From: Capnocytophaga stomatis
GTDB lineage: Bacteria > Bacteroidota > Bacteroidia > Flavobacteriales > Flavobacteriaceae
Assembly: GCF_002302635.1 (NCBI RefSeq)
Contig: NZ_CP022387.1
Location: 992,001 to 1,056,000, forward strand
Direction: 5' to 3'
DNA: 64,000 nt
Shown here: positions 45,547-55,006 of the stretch, piece after piece
Position numbering within the stretch: the first letter of the stretch is position 1
Layout: each line of letters begins with the position of its first letter
Notes under the pieces: model-generated
Databases searched by the model: none
Told to the model about the DNA's origin: nothing
What the model saw: only the letters and a program-made list of their open reading frames with translations
Program-made: the position numbers and the translations under genes

Positions 45547-46911
45547 TCAGAACCAGAACAAGTAAGCTATTACCGATAAGAATATTATACTCAATATATT
45601 AAGCACAAATCCTGCTTTTATCATATCTTGTTGCCCCACCATTCCCGTTCCGTATGCAATTGCATTTGGAGGAGTTGCAACAGGTAGCATAAAAGCACAA
45701 GAAGCTCCCAAACCAATAAGCAAAGAAAGCCCTAACGGATTCATATTCAAAGCCTCGGCAATTGAAATAAAAATAGGTACCAATAAGGCTGCACTGGCTG
45801 TGTTTGATGTAAATTCCGTAAGGAAAATTATGAATGCAGCCACAAGTAACCCAATTAGGAAAAAGTGCTTGCCTTCTACAAGAAAAACAACGGCATCTAC
45901 CATTGCTTTATTAGCACCTGAGTTGGTCAAAATAGCACTTAACGTAAGTCCCCCACCAAAAAGCATCAGAACTCCCCAATCGGTATTTTCTTGCACTTGT
46001 TTCCAGCTTGCAACTCCTGACAAACAAACCAATACCGAAGCCGCTATTGCCACAACAGCATCAAAAGAACCTATTTTATCAATCCCTAAAAAGCCTGAAA
46101 TTGACTTATTTAGATATTCTCCCAAAATCCAGCAAATGGCTGTTACCACAAAAATAGCAATGGTAACGTATTGTTTTTTGTTCAGCTTTTCTACTTGCGT
46201 ATTCGAATCGACTTTAATATTCAATTTCGGCTTGAAAACGAAATACATAGCCAGTAAAAACAAAGGCATCAGCCCAGCCACTGCGGGGATTCCGTATTTC
46301 AACCAATCTGAAAACGTCAAATTCAACTGCGAAGCTACAATGGCGTTGGGTGGTGAACCTACTAAAGTTCCCATTCCACCAATGCTGGAACTATATGCAA
46401 TTCCCAGAATAACAAACATATAAGTTCCTTTATTCGAGTCATAATCTAAATTCTTGAGCATTCCAATTCCAAGCGGAATCATCATCGCTGCAGTTGCTGT
46501 GTTGCTAATCCCCATTGAAAGCAAAACCGTAACGGAAAGTAACAGAAAAATTGCTATTGCAAAATTTCCCTGAGCCAATGAAATTACTCTATTGGCTATG
46601 TACTGGTCTAACTTCTGGACGCTCAAGGCTGTTGCAATGGCAAAACCTCCAAAAAATAGAAAAATGGTAGGATTGGCAAACGCCTGCAATGCCGGTTTGG
46701 TTTGTTCAAGACCGAAAAAGATTGCCAAAACAGGAATTAACAACGCCGTAACCGTAATATGAATCACTTCGGTAAGCCACAAAATAGCAACTAACACCAA
46801 GAGTGCCAAGCCTTTATTCACCTTTTCTTCATAAGGAAGAAAATAATTAAATAGCAATGCCAAAGCTATTGCAAACACAATAATTACTGTTTTTCGAGTT
46901 TTTACTTGCAT
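45547..46911 (-). CDS. DASS family sodium/dicarboxylate symporter
   Basis: Inner-membrane transporter of the SLC13/DASS family, 454 residues with about eleven membrane helices. The two hallmark motifs are SMGISNTATAAMMIPLGIGML and FTSNTASAALLVPIFISIA, in which the SNT residues bind sodium and the carboxylate. The central ANPTIFLFFGGFAIATAL helix pair and the GLGASCAFMLPVATPPNAIAYGTG signature also fit. It probably imports succinate, malate or a related acid. It is a single gene with a promoter box upstream, not linked to any catabolic gene here. Confidence 0.92.
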   Translation of the reverse strand: MQVKTRKTVIIVFAIALALLFNYFLPYEEKVNKGLALLVLVAILWLTEVIHITVTALLIPVLAIFFGLEQTKPALQAFANPTIFLFFGGFAIATALSVQKLDQYIANRVISLAQGNFAIAIFLLLSVTVLLSMGISNTATAAMMIPLGIGMLKNLDYDSNKGTYMFVILGIAYSSSIGGMGTLVGSPPNAIVASQLNLTFSDWLKYGIPAVAGLMPLFLLAMYFVFKPKLNIKVDSNTQVEKLNKKQYVTIAIFVVTAICWILGEYLNKSISGFLGIDKIGSFDAVVAIAASVLVCLSGVASWKQVQENTDWGVLMLFGGGLTLSAILTNSGANKAMVDAVVFLVEGKHFFLIGLLVAAFIIFLTEFTSNTASAALLVPIFISIAEALNMNPLGLSLLIGLGASCAFMLPVATPPNAIAYGTGMVGQQDMIKAGFVLNILSIIFLSVIAYLFWF

Positions 46912-46940
46912 AACACAAAATTGAAAAAGAATTACCTCTA

Positions 46941-46948
46941 CAAAGTTA
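46941..46948 (-). promoter_or_regulatory. Promoter minus-7 box for the dicarboxylate symporter
   Basis: The minus strand reads TAACTTTG, a match to TAnnTTTG, 30 bases before the ATG. It shares the 193-base gap with the divergent ugd promoter. Confidence 0.55.
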
Positions 46949-47042
46949 AATAAAAATTTTCTTCTCTCACCTCATATTATTCGTTTTTTTGCGTTTTATG
47001 AAGAAAATCCTACCTAAAGACTAAAATTTAACAATTAAAATG

Positions 47043-47050
47043 TATCTTTG
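47043..47050 (+). promoter_or_regulatory. Promoter minus-7 box opening the polysaccharide locus (ugd)
   Basis: TATCTTTG fully matches TAnnTTTG, with a leader of about 50 bases to the ugd ATG. It is the first plus-strand promoter of the locus. Confidence 0.65.
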
Positions 47051-47104
47051 CAAAAAGTGAAAAATAGTAACTTTTTATTTTGTTTTTTTAACATTCAAAC
47101 ATAA

Positions 47105-48442
47105 ATGAAAATAGCCGTAGTAGGAACAGGATATGTAGGCTTAGTTTCCGGCACTTGCTTTGCCGAAGTAGGAAATCACGTAACTTGTGTTGATATTAAT
47201 TCAGAAAAAATTGAGAAATTAAAAAAGGGAATCATTCCCATTTATGAGCCGGGACTTGAAGCGATGGTTACACGCAATGTGGCAAGTAAGAATTTAGCCT
47301 TCACAACCAACTTGGCTCAAGCCATTGAAGATATTGAAATTGTGTTCATTGCAGTTGGGACTCCTATGGGCGATGATGGTTCGGCAGATTTACAATATGT
47401 GCTTTCTGTTGCCAAATCAATCGGTGAATCAATGCAAAAACAATTAATCGTTGTGAACAAATCCACCGTTCCCGTAGGGACAGTCGATAAGATAAAAAGC
47501 ACCATTTCAGAAGCGTTACAAAAAAGAAATGTTTCTATCAAATTTGATGTAGTTTCAAATCCTGAATTTCTGAAAGAAGGAAAAGCCATTCAAGATTTTA
47601 TGAAGCCCGACCGCGTGGTAATTGGTGCTGAAAACGAATACGCTTTAGGCAAAATGAAAAGCCTTTATTCATCGTTTTTTATGCAACACGAACGCTTCAT
47701 AACAATGGATGTACGTTCTGCTGAAATGACAAAATACGCCTCGAACGCAATGCTTGCCACGAAAATTTCTTTTATGAATGAAATTGCCAATATCTGCGAA
47801 CGCGTTGGAGCTGACGTGAATAAGGTGCGTTTGGGAGTTGGCTCGGACTCGCGCATTGGTTATAGTTTCATCTATCCGGGTTGTGGTTACGGAGGTTCTT
47901 GCTTTCCGAAAGATGTTTTGGCGTTAAAGAAACTATCAGAAGAAGTTGGTTACAATGCCGAACTTATCACAGCCGTGGACAATGTAAACAATAGGCAGAA
48001 ATACATCATCGCACAGAAAATCATCAAAAAATACGGCAACGATTTATCTAACAGAACTTTCGCCATTTGGGGACTTTCTTTCAAGCCCGAAACCGATGAT
48101 ATGCGTGAAGCTCCGGCAATTTACATCATCAAAGAACTCATAAAACACGGAGCAAAAATCAGAGCTTACGACCCGAAAGCAATCAGTGAAGCAAAGGCTT
48201 GTTATTTGAAGGATTTGCCGAATATTTCCTATTTTGAAAGCAAATATGAAGCCTTGAAAGGAGCCGACGCGATGATTCTTCTTACCGAATGGAAAGAATT
48301 CCGTTCGCCCGACTTTGATGAAATCGCCAAACTTCTTAAGGAAAAAGTCATTTTTGACGGACGAAATCAGTACAATTCATTCGATTTGCCAAGCAGAGGT
48401 TTTGAATACATCCAAATTGGTTGTAAAGTGCGAAAAATGTGA
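47105..48442 (+). CDS. ugd: UDP-glucose 6-dehydrogenase
   Basis: Oxidises UDP-glucose to UDP-glucuronic acid with NAD, giving acidic sugars for capsule. 445 residues. The nucleotide-binding fold is at the start (MKIAVVGTGYVGLVSGTCFAEVG). It has VFIAVGTPMGDDGSADLQYV, STVPVGTVDKI, NPEFLKEGKAIQDFMKPDRVVIG, the catalytic cysteine Cys266 in YPGCGYGGSCFPKD, and the C-terminal domain GLSFKPETDDMREAPAIYII. A UDP-N-acetylmannosamine dehydrogenase is the close alternative, but FPKD and the length favour Ugd. The SDR epimerase gene follows after 71 bases and probably acts on its product. Confidence 0.92.
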   Translation: MKIAVVGTGYVGLVSGTCFAEVGNHVTCVDINSEKIEKLKKGIIPIYEPGLEAMVTRNVASKNLAFTTNLAQAIEDIEIVFIAVGTPMGDDGSADLQYVLSVAKSIGESMQKQLIVVNKSTVPVGTVDKIKSTISEALQKRNVSIKFDVVSNPEFLKEGKAIQDFMKPDRVVIGAENEYALGKMKSLYSSFFMQHERFITMDVRSAEMTKYASNAMLATKISFMNEIANICERVGADVNKVRLGVGSDSRIGYSFIYPGCGYGGSCFPKDVLALKKLSEEVGYNAELITAVDNVNNRQKYIIAQKIIKKYGNDLSNRTFAIWGLSFKPETDDMREAPAIYIIKELIKHGAKIRAYDPKAISEAKACYLKDLPNISYFESKYEALKGADAMILLTEWKEFRSPDFDEIAKLLKEKVIFDGRNQYNSFDLPSRGFEYIQIGCKVRKM

Positions 48443-48513
48443 TTCAGAAGTAAATTATTTGACAAAACAACGACGAAATTAAAAACCGAAATAATTTTCT
48501 TTTTGAGAAAAAA

Positions 48514-49398
48514 ATGAACAATAACGATTGTCAATCAACATTAAAAACAAAAATATTAGTCACCGGCGGAGCAGGATTTGTGGGGTCTAATTTGTGTGAA
48601 TCACTGGTTAAAAACCCTGATAATGAAGTATTTTCACTTGATAATTACTTCACCGGAAGCCGTGAAAATCACATCGAAGGTGTAACATATATTGAAGGAA
48701 GTACGGAATATATCTTTGAATTGATTAACTTTGCACCCGATTTGGTTTATCACTTGGGGGAATACTCGCGTGTGGAGCAAAGTTTCGAAGACATTGATAA
48801 AGTTCTGCTATTCAACAAAGTAGGCACTTCTAAAGTATTGGAATTCTGCCGAAGACACAAGTGTAAATTGGTCTATGCAGGCAGTAGCACGAAGTTTGGA
48901 GATGGCGGCATCGGAAGAAATCAAAGCCCATATGCTTGGTCAAAAGCCTCTAATACGGAATTAATTAAGAATTACGGCGAGTGGTACGGATTGAAATATG
49001 CTATTGTCTATTTTTACAATGTGTACGGCAAACGAGAAATCAGCGAAGGGAAGTACGCTACTCTCATTGCCTTATTTTCAGAAAAAATGAAAAAAGGGGA
49101 GCCTCTGACAGTAGTTTCGCCCGGAACGCAACAAAGGAATTTTACACACATTGACGATATTGTTGAAGGCTTGTTGTTAGTCGGGGAAAAAGGCTTAGGA
49201 GATGAGTTTGGCATCGGAAATTCAGAAACTTACACAATTCTTGAAATCGCGGAAATGTTTGGCGGAAAAATAGAAATGCTTCCGGCACGCAAAGGTAACC
49301 GAATGGTTTCGGACGTGATAACCGAAAAAACCGAATCCTTAGGATGGAAAGCCAAAAAATGTGTGAAGGATTATATTAAGGAGGTAGTTGAAAGGTAA
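48514..49398 (+). CDS. NAD-dependent epimerase/dehydratase (SDR), probable nucleotide-sugar 4-epimerase
   Basis: 294 residues of the extended SDR family. It has the NAD motif ILVTGGAGFVGSNLCESL, DYFTGS-type loop DNYFTGSRENH, VYHLGEYSRVEQSF, the serine YAGSSTKFG, and the catalytic YxxxK in SPYAWSKASN. Also present are YFYNVYGKR and the C-terminal QRNFTHIDDIVEGLLLV. It is shorter than GalE, because the C-terminal domain is compact. Its place just after ugd suggests epimerisation of UDP-glucuronic acid to UDP-galacturonic acid, but other sugars are possible. It starts with a 10-residue hydrophilic leader that may be dispensable. Confidence 0.85.
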   Translation: MNNNDCQSTLKTKILVTGGAGFVGSNLCESLVKNPDNEVFSLDNYFTGSRENHIEGVTYIEGSTEYIFELINFAPDLVYHLGEYSRVEQSFEDIDKVLLFNKVGTSKVLEFCRRHKCKLVYAGSSTKFGDGGIGRNQSPYAWSKASNTELIKNYGEWYGLKYAIVYFYNVYGKREISEGKYATLIALFSEKMKKGEPLTVVSPGTQQRNFTHIDDIVEGLLLVGEKGLGDEFGIGNSETYTILEIAEMFGGKIEMLPARKGNRMVSDVITEKTESLGWKAKKCVKDYIKEVVER

Positions 49399-49442
49399 TT
49401 TACAAATAGTTTTATATCATCAAAGAAAGAAAATTGACAGAA

Positions 49443-49450
49443 TACTTTTG
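49443..49450 (+). promoter_or_regulatory. Possible internal promoter before wzx
   Basis: TACTTTTG matches TAnnTTTG but is 117 bases before the flippase start and lacks a well-placed minus-33 box. It lies in the 169-base gap that marks the change to the AT-rich part of the locus. Confidence 0.4.
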
Positions 49451-49567
49451 CTGAAGAACGTAATCAATAGAACTGATTTGATTTGTCAAGTAAATGGTTG
49501 GAGTATGTATAAATAGAAAAAATAAACTTTTAGAAAAATTAAAAAGTAAATTAATATATCATTTGAA

Positions 49568-50827
49568 ATGCTTTCAGATAAAATTCTTCGCAAAAATTTT
49601 TCCTATTTGTTAATTTTACAGATAGCTCAGTATCTCATCCCTTTAGTTTTGCTTCCATACTTAGGCAGGACATTGGAGTCGGAGAATTTGGGAAAAATAA
49701 TGTTTGTTCAGGCATTTGTTGGATATTTTATTCTTATAGTAGATTTTGGATTTAATGTTTCTGCCACAAAAGAAATAGCAGACTCTTCAAAAGATAAAAA
49801 CAGAATTAGCGGTGTATTTTGGAATACAATGTTAGCTAAATTTTCATTACTCATTCTGAGCTTGTTATTATTTGTTGTCATTGTTTTTTCATTTGACAGG
49901 TTTCGACAAGAATACATTCTTTTCCTTATAGGGTTTATCGGTGTGTTTTCATCGCTTTTATTTCCTCTTTGGTTATTTCAAGGTATGGAAAAAATTGAAT
50001 CCATTACTGTTGCTAATGTAGTTCCAAGAATCGTAATGTTATTATTAACTTTCTATTTTGTCACAGAAAAAACGGATTACTACGTAGCCCTACTAATACA
50101 AATGTTAGCTCTATTAGCTTCCGCATTACTGAGTTTAATGATTATCATAAAGAATCGTTTAGTACATTTCGTTAAACCTACTTTTTATGAAGCAAAGAAA
50201 CAGCTTTTGAGTGGTGCTCATGTATTTGCAATGAGTATCTCCACTAATCTGTACACCACCACTAATGTTGTTGTACTAGGCTTGTTGACCAATGATAGTG
50301 TTGTAGGAATTTATTCGGCTGCAGACAAACTAATAAGAGCCTTAATTTCATTACTTTCATCGGTAATACAAGTCATTTTTCCAAGAATGAACATTTATTT
50401 TCTGGAATCGAAACAGAAAAGTATAAATTTTATCCGCAAAGTCATCTACTTTATGTTTGGAGTAGGAATTGCATTAGGAATTGTTCTATATTTTGGTTCG
50501 GAGCAAATTATTCACTTGATGTACGGTACTGACAAATTTCATCAAGCAATTTATGTCTTGAAATATTCAGCTTTACTACCCTTATTCTCTGTTATTAATG
50601 GTATAATAGCAATAAATATCTTCATCACTTTCGGAATGAAAAAGGATTTATTGAAGGTTGTTATGGTTGGATGTATGTTTAGCTTACTCTGTATAAGCCC
50701 TTTAATTTTGATTTTTGAAGAAATGGGGGTTGTATTATGTGCAACGTTTACAGAATTGATTATATTTATGTTATTAATTTTCATCTGTAAAAAACAACAA
50801 ATATTTTTATTCCCTAAGATTAAATAA
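49568..50827 (+). CDS. wzx: Oligosaccharide flippase (Wzx, MOP superfamily)
   Basis: Inner-membrane protein that flips lipid-linked sugar repeat units to the periplasm. 419 residues, twelve predicted helices. Family marks are the first helix YLLILQIAQYLIPLVLLPYLGRTLESENLGKIMFVQAFVGYFILIVDFGFNVSATKEIA (N-terminal Wzx signature) and LLSGAHVFAMSISTNLYTTTNVVVLGLLTNDSVVGIYSAADKLIRAL. A, T-rich codons (ATA, TTA, AAA) are heavier here than in ugd upstream. The following gene begins 6 bases after the stop. With the EpsG-type polymerase downstream this makes a Wzx/Wzy-dependent pathway. Confidence 0.88.
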   Translation: MLSDKILRKNFSYLLILQIAQYLIPLVLLPYLGRTLESENLGKIMFVQAFVGYFILIVDFGFNVSATKEIADSSKDKNRISGVFWNTMLAKFSLLILSLLLFVVIVFSFDRFRQEYILFLIGFIGVFSSLLFPLWLFQGMEKIESITVANVVPRIVMLLLTFYFVTEKTDYYVALLIQMLALLASALLSLMIIIKNRLVHFVKPTFYEAKKQLLSGAHVFAMSISTNLYTTTNVVVLGLLTNDSVVGIYSAADKLIRALISLLSSVIQVIFPRMNIYFLESKQKSINFIRKVIYFMFGVGIALGIVLYFGSEQIIHLMYGTDKFHQAIYVLKYSALLPLFSVINGIIAINIFITFGMKKDLLKVVMVGCMFSLLCISPLILIFEEMGVVLCATFTELIIFMLLIFICKKQQIFLFPKIK

Positions 50828-50833
50828 TATACT

Positions 50834-51607
50834 ATGACTGTTTTATTATTAACAGGAGCAATCAATATTGAAAAAAATGAAGTTCCTTTTACAAAACTTA
50901 AACAAACTCAAGAACGATTAAGGCAATATCTCAATTCGATAGAATATGCCATAGACAACTACGAAACTGTCTCCCATATTATTTTCTGTGAAAATACATT
51001 ATATGAATATGACTATTCTGAATTACAACAAAAAGCAAAAGTTAAAAATAAGATTTTGGAAGTATTAAGCTTTCAGGGAGATTTTCAGAAAGTAAAACAA
51101 CAAGGTAAGGGGTACGGAGAAGGTGAGATAATTCAATATGTGCTTACACATAGTAAATCTGTACAAGAAGTAGATTTTTTTTACAAACTTACTGGACGAG
51201 TGCTTGTAAAAAACTTTGATTATATTCACAGAAAATCAAAATCACCAACACACTTTACAACTTATCATTTTTTAGATAAAGGAAAGAGTAATTACGTAAC
51301 CACCGTCTTTTATAAAATTTCCAAAAGCTTGTACAATGAGAAATTGCTAAATGCACATAAAAGCGTTCAGGATCATAAAGGAAAATTTCTGGAAGTAGTT
51401 TTTTACGATAATTTAAAAGAAGAAAAAATAAAAAATTTCCCTATAATACCTCAACTTTTAGGAGTTTCAGGTTCAACGGGTAAAGGGTATGATGTTAGTA
51501 ATAGACGTATTTGGATTGAGAGTCTTATTAATAAAATAGGGTTTCGTGACATGATTTTAAATAACATCTCACAGATATTGCTAAAAGTCCTGACAATGGC
51601 AAAATAA
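50834..51607 (+). CDS. Probable glycosyltransferase of unrecognised family
   Basis: 257 residues, cytoplasmic, no membrane segment. I do not recognise the family with certainty. It starts MTVLLLTGAINIEKNEVPFTKLKQTQERLRQYLNSI and has a central KQQGKGYGEGEIIQYVLTHSKSVQEVDFFYKLTGRVLVKNFDYI. This stretch resembles text in hypothetical proteins of O-antigen and capsule clusters of other bacteria. A sugar-transfer role is inferred from its place between flippase and GT2 genes. No DxD motif is obvious, and acidic residues after QEVD could serve. It starts 6 bases after wzx and ends 33 bases before the next transferase. Confidence 0.55.
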   Translation: MTVLLLTGAINIEKNEVPFTKLKQTQERLRQYLNSIEYAIDNYETVSHIIFCENTLYEYDYSELQQKAKVKNKILEVLSFQGDFQKVKQQGKGYGEGEIIQYVLTHSKSVQEVDFFYKLTGRVLVKNFDYIHRKSKSPTHFTTYHFLDKGKSNYVTTVFYKISKSLYNEKLLNAHKSVQDHKGKFLEVVFYDNLKEEKIKNFPIIPQLLGVSGSTGKGYDVSNRRIWIESLINKIGFRDMILNNISQILLKVLTMAK

Positions 51608-51640
51608 ATAGTTTTTAAAATATCAAACCAAATATTAAAA

Positions 51641-52432
51641 ATGAAAAATAAGATGAATACTCCGCTTGTATCAGTCATTACAGTATCATTTAATGCCGTA
51701 AAAACTATTGAACAGACTATCTTATCTGTAATCAATCAAACCTATCCTAACGTCGAATATATTATCATCGATGGAGGAAGCACCGATGGTACACTTGATG
51801 TTATAAAAAAGTATCAAGATAAAATTGCCTATTGGGTAAGTGAACCTGATAGAGGAATTTATGATGCAATGAATAAGGGAATTGCTAAAGCAAAAGGAGA
51901 TATTATCGGGATTATCAATGCTGATGATTGGTATGAATTGGATGCTATAGAAAGTGTGGTAAATCACTTAAACAAATCAAAAGATAATAGCATTTATTAT
52001 GGAAGGCTCAATATGAGACAAGGAAATAAAATCTTGTACGCTAGTGATGTTCCTCAAAAGCTTAATGGATTAAAAAAAGGAATGGTTATTAGTCACCCTA
52101 CCGTGTTTGTTTCTAAAAATATTTATCAAAAAGAAGGAGGTTTTTCGACTGATTATAAAATTGCTTCCGATTGGGACTTTATTTTACGGATGTATCTAAA
52201 AGGTTACGTATTTATTCCTATTGATAGAGTAATTGCAAATTTCAACATTGGAGGGGTAAGTAGCGGGATATCAATAAAAACACTAGAAGAATTGCATATT
52301 ATACGAAAAAAAAACAAAGTTTATAAAATAATTGATTTTTATTATCTATATGATATGATAAAATTAAGCATCTTTGGTAAATATACATATGCTTTTTCAT
52401 TATGGAAAAATAAGATTTTTTATAAAAAATGA
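51641..52432 (+). CDS. Glycosyltransferase family 2 protein (first of three)
   Basis: 263 residues, GT-A fold of the WcaE-like subgroup. It has VSVITVSFNAVKTIEQTILSVINQTYPNVEYIIIDGGSTDGTLDVI, SEPDRGIYDAMNKGIAKAKGDIIGIINADDWY (the metal-binding D-x-D here is ADD) and a C-terminal helix. It adds one sugar of the capsule repeat unit on the cytoplasmic face; donor and acceptor are unknown. The ATG at 51653 is an alternative start. It overlaps the polymerase gene by four bases (ATGA), which couples their translation. Confidence 0.9.
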   Translation: MKNKMNTPLVSVITVSFNAVKTIEQTILSVINQTYPNVEYIIIDGGSTDGTLDVIKKYQDKIAYWVSEPDRGIYDAMNKGIAKAKGDIIGIINADDWYELDAIESVVNHLNKSKDNSIYYGRLNMRQGNKILYASDVPQKLNGLKKGMVISHPTVFVSKNIYQKEGGFSTDYKIASDWDFILRMYLKGYVFIPIDRVIANFNIGGVSSGISIKTLEELHIIRKKNKVYKIIDFYYLYDMIKLSIFGKYTYAFSLWKNKIFYKK

Positions 52433-53466
52433 TTTTTTATATAACATATTATATTTTCATAGGATTGATATTAACCTATGGCTACATAACAAGAAATAAA
52501 TTTTTTAATTATGTAGCCTTGCTCTTTATTATTTTAGTTTCGGGGTTGAGGTATGAGGTAGGATATGATTATTTTAATTATGTTAGTTTTTTCAAAGGAA
52601 GAGGAACAGACTCAATGGAACCTTTGTCAAAATTGGCTATTTTTACTTTATCTCAATTATTCAACAACCCCTTGAGTATGTTTTTCTTTTTTTCATTAGC
52701 AACCTTGTCAATTACTTACATTGCTATTGAAAAATTCACAACAAGTCCCAGAATGGCTTTGATGATTTATCTATTGATACCAGGTCTGTACTTGAATTCT
52801 TTTTCTATTCTGCGACAATCCATAGCTATCAGCGTTTTCTTTTTGGCTCTGTATTATCTTTTCAAAAATGAGAAAACAAAATATTTCGTGTTGAGTATGG
52901 TGGCAATTTTATTTCATTACTCAGCTGTATTTCCATTTTTGCTCATCTTTTTTGGAAGAAAATGGCTTGAGAAAAAATATACTTTAAAATTTTATCTTAT
53001 TGGAATGCTAATAGCCTTTATATTATCTTACATAAATGTATCGAAAGTACTCATTGGTTTAACAGGGAAATATGCAGTATATGCAGATTTACTGGTGAGT
53101 AAGACTTTTCCTTTGGCAAAAGTATTATCTTTGACTATAATTAGTACTATTATTATTTGGGGGCTCAAGCATAATTCTGAAAAAAAAATCACTTTTTTGT
53201 TAAATATCTATCTAATAGGAGTCGGAATTAACATTCTTTTCGCGAACTTCATACCAGTAACAAGAATGGGGTATTATTTTTTAATAGCACAAATAATTTT
53301 AGTTCCAAATATTATTTTTTTCATGAAAAAAGAAAATTTAAAAATATATACTGTATTCCTTTTTATGATTTATTATTTTGGCATTCAGATAAATGCCTTA
53401 CAAGTTGATGAGAAATCAGCAGATGTTCCCAGAATGATACCATACAAAAATTATTTAATAAAATGA
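52429..53466 (+). CDS. wzy: EpsG-family polysaccharide polymerase (Wzy)
   Basis: Membrane protein that joins repeat units in the periplasm. 345 residues, about ten helices. The EpsG marks are SGLRYEVGYDYFNYVSFF near the start, LYLNSFSILRQSIAISVFFLALYYL and LFHYSAVFPFLLIFFGRKW. It is very AT-rich, typical of wzy genes, which vary most between capsule types. It is joined to both neighbours by ATGA overlaps. The assignment rests on topology and on the RYEVGYDY and R(Q)S segments. Confidence 0.82.
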   Translation: MIFYITYYIFIGLILTYGYITRNKFFNYVALLFIILVSGLRYEVGYDYFNYVSFFKGRGTDSMEPLSKLAIFTLSQLFNNPLSMFFFFSLATLSITYIAIEKFTTSPRMALMIYLLIPGLYLNSFSILRQSIAISVFFLALYYLFKNEKTKYFVLSMVAILFHYSAVFPFLLIFFGRKWLEKKYTLKFYLIGMLIAFILSYINVSKVLIGLTGKYAVYADLLVSKTFPLAKVLSLTIISTIIIWGLKHNSEKKITFLLNIYLIGVGINILFANFIPVTRMGYYFLIAQIILVPNIIFFMKKENLKIYTVFLFMIYYFGIQINALQVDEKSADVPRMIPYKNYLIK

Positions 53467-54263
53467 AAATTTCCGTAATTATTCCGATGTATAATGCCTC
53501 TAAAACGATTGTAAAAGCATTAAACTCAGTACAAAACCAAACCTACAAATGTGATTATGAAATTATTATAATAAATGATGGTTCACAAGATGAATCAAGA
53601 GAGGTAGTAGAAAATTATATGCGTCAACATCCCGATTTAGACATAACTCTCATAAATCAGAAAAATGGAGGAGCTGCAAAAGCCCGAAATGAGGGACTCA
53701 AAAAATCAGTAGGTAAATACATTGCTTTTTTAGATGCAGATGATGAATGGTTACCTATGAAAATAGAAAAACAAGTTCAAGTATTTGAATCGTCTCCTGA
53801 CGTAGATCTGTTGGGAACAAATCGAAATGAAGAAGTTTTCAATACTTTTTTAGGAGTCAAGTTTCAAAAACTAACAAAATTAAATCCAAAGCTGTTGTTG
53901 ATAAAAAACTTTTTGTCTCCCCCTACAGTAATGATGAAGAAAGAAATTTTATCAAATACGGGTTTTTTTAAAGATAATCAAAGGTATTTTGAAGAAGGAG
54001 AGTATTGGTTGAGAGTGTGTGCAAATAACAACTGCTATTTATTTCAGGAAAGTTTGGTTATTACCGGTGCAGGGAAGCCTCACTTTGGCCATTCTGGATT
54101 ATCCTCCAATCTATGGGAAATGGAAAAAGGGGAACTCAAGAATATAAAGGTCGCTCATGATATGAAAATAATAAACCCAATTGAGTTTTTTTTATTAAAT
54201 ATCTACTCCATTCTTAAATATATTAGAAGAGTTATTATAGTTAGTTTAAGAAAACTGAAATGA
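53463..54263 (+). CDS. Glycosyltransferase family 2 protein (second of three)
   Basis: 266 residues, GT-A fold. ISVIIPMYNASKTIVKALNSVQNQTYKCDYEIIIINDGSQDESREVV is the nucleotide-binding half; NQKNGGAAKARNEGLKKSVGKYIAFLDADDEWLPMKIEKQV holds the DxD (DADD). The acceptor side contains FLSPPTVMMKKEIL and FEEGEYWLRVCANNN. The last 45 residues include a hydrophobic helix (FFLLNIYSILKYIRRVIIVSLRKLK) that may touch the membrane. It overlaps wzy and the next gene by four bases each. Confidence 0.9.
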   Translation: MKISVIIPMYNASKTIVKALNSVQNQTYKCDYEIIIINDGSQDESREVVENYMRQHPDLDITLINQKNGGAAKARNEGLKKSVGKYIAFLDADDEWLPMKIEKQVQVFESSPDVDLLGTNRNEEVFNTFLGVKFQKLTKLNPKLLLIKNFLSPPTVMMKKEILSNTGFFKDNQRYFEEGEYWLRVCANNNCYLFQESLVITGAGKPHFGHSGLSSNLWEMEKGELKNIKVAHDMKIINPIEFFLLNIYSILKYIRRVIIVSLRKLK

Positions 54264-55006
54264 AAATATCGATAATAACAGCGACCTATAACAGTAGTAA
54301 AACTGTTGCTGATACAATCACATCTGTGTACAACCAAAATTACCCAACTATAGAACACATTATTGTAGATGGCAACTCGAAAGATAATACAATTGAAATT
54401 ATTAAAAAGTTACCAAATCGTGTTGTTAAAATTCTTTCTGAACCTGACAAAGGGATATATGATGCTATGAATAAAGGAATTGCTTTAGCTACTGGTGATG
54501 TTATAGGAATTCTTAATTCAGACGATTTCTATAGTTCTAACGACATATTGACTCAGGTTATGAACGTATTTGAACAGACAGATTGCGAGGCTGTTTATGG
54601 TAATTTAGAGTATATCGATGAAAAAGACAGCAACAAAGTTATTCGGTTCTGGAAATCACGAAAATACAAAAAGGGATTATTTAAAAAAGGCTGGCATCCA
54701 GCACATCCTACTTTCTTTGTAAAAAAAGAAATATATCAAAAGTATGGAAGTTTTAATCTTAAATACAAAATAGCTGCTGACTACGAAATTATGTTGCGAT
54801 TCATCGAAAAAAATGGTATTAGAACAATATACTTACCAATAACGATGGTCAAAATGAGAATGGGAGGAGCGAGTAATCAGAGTATTAAAAATATTATACA
54901 AGCCAATAAAGAGTGTTATTTAGCTTGGAAAGACAATGGTATGTCAATTTCACTATTCCACTTTTTAAGAAAGCCTTTGTCCAAGTTTTTGCAGTTTATG
55001 AAGTAA
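54260..55006 (+). CDS. Glycosyltransferase family 2 protein (third of three)
   Basis: 248 residues. ISIITATYNSSKTVADTITSVYNQNYPTIEHIIVDGNSKDNTIEII, EPDKGIYDAMNKGIALATGDVIGILNSDDFYSS (SDD as metal site) and GWHPAHPTFFVKKEIYQKYGSF resemble the first GT2 of this locus closely. The two are likely paralogues from an old duplication. Last gene of the tightly overlapping AT-rich block; a 359-base gap follows. Confidence 0.9.
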   Translation: MKISIITATYNSSKTVADTITSVYNQNYPTIEHIIVDGNSKDNTIEIIKKLPNRVVKILSEPDKGIYDAMNKGIALATGDVIGILNSDDFYSSNDILTQVMNVFEQTDCEAVYGNLEYIDEKDSNKVIRFWKSRKYKKGLFKKGWHPAHPTFFVKKEIYQKYGSFNLKYKIAADYEIMLRFIEKNGIRTIYLPITMVKMRMGGASNQSIKNIIQANKECYLAWKDNGMSISLFHFLRKPLSKFLQFMK

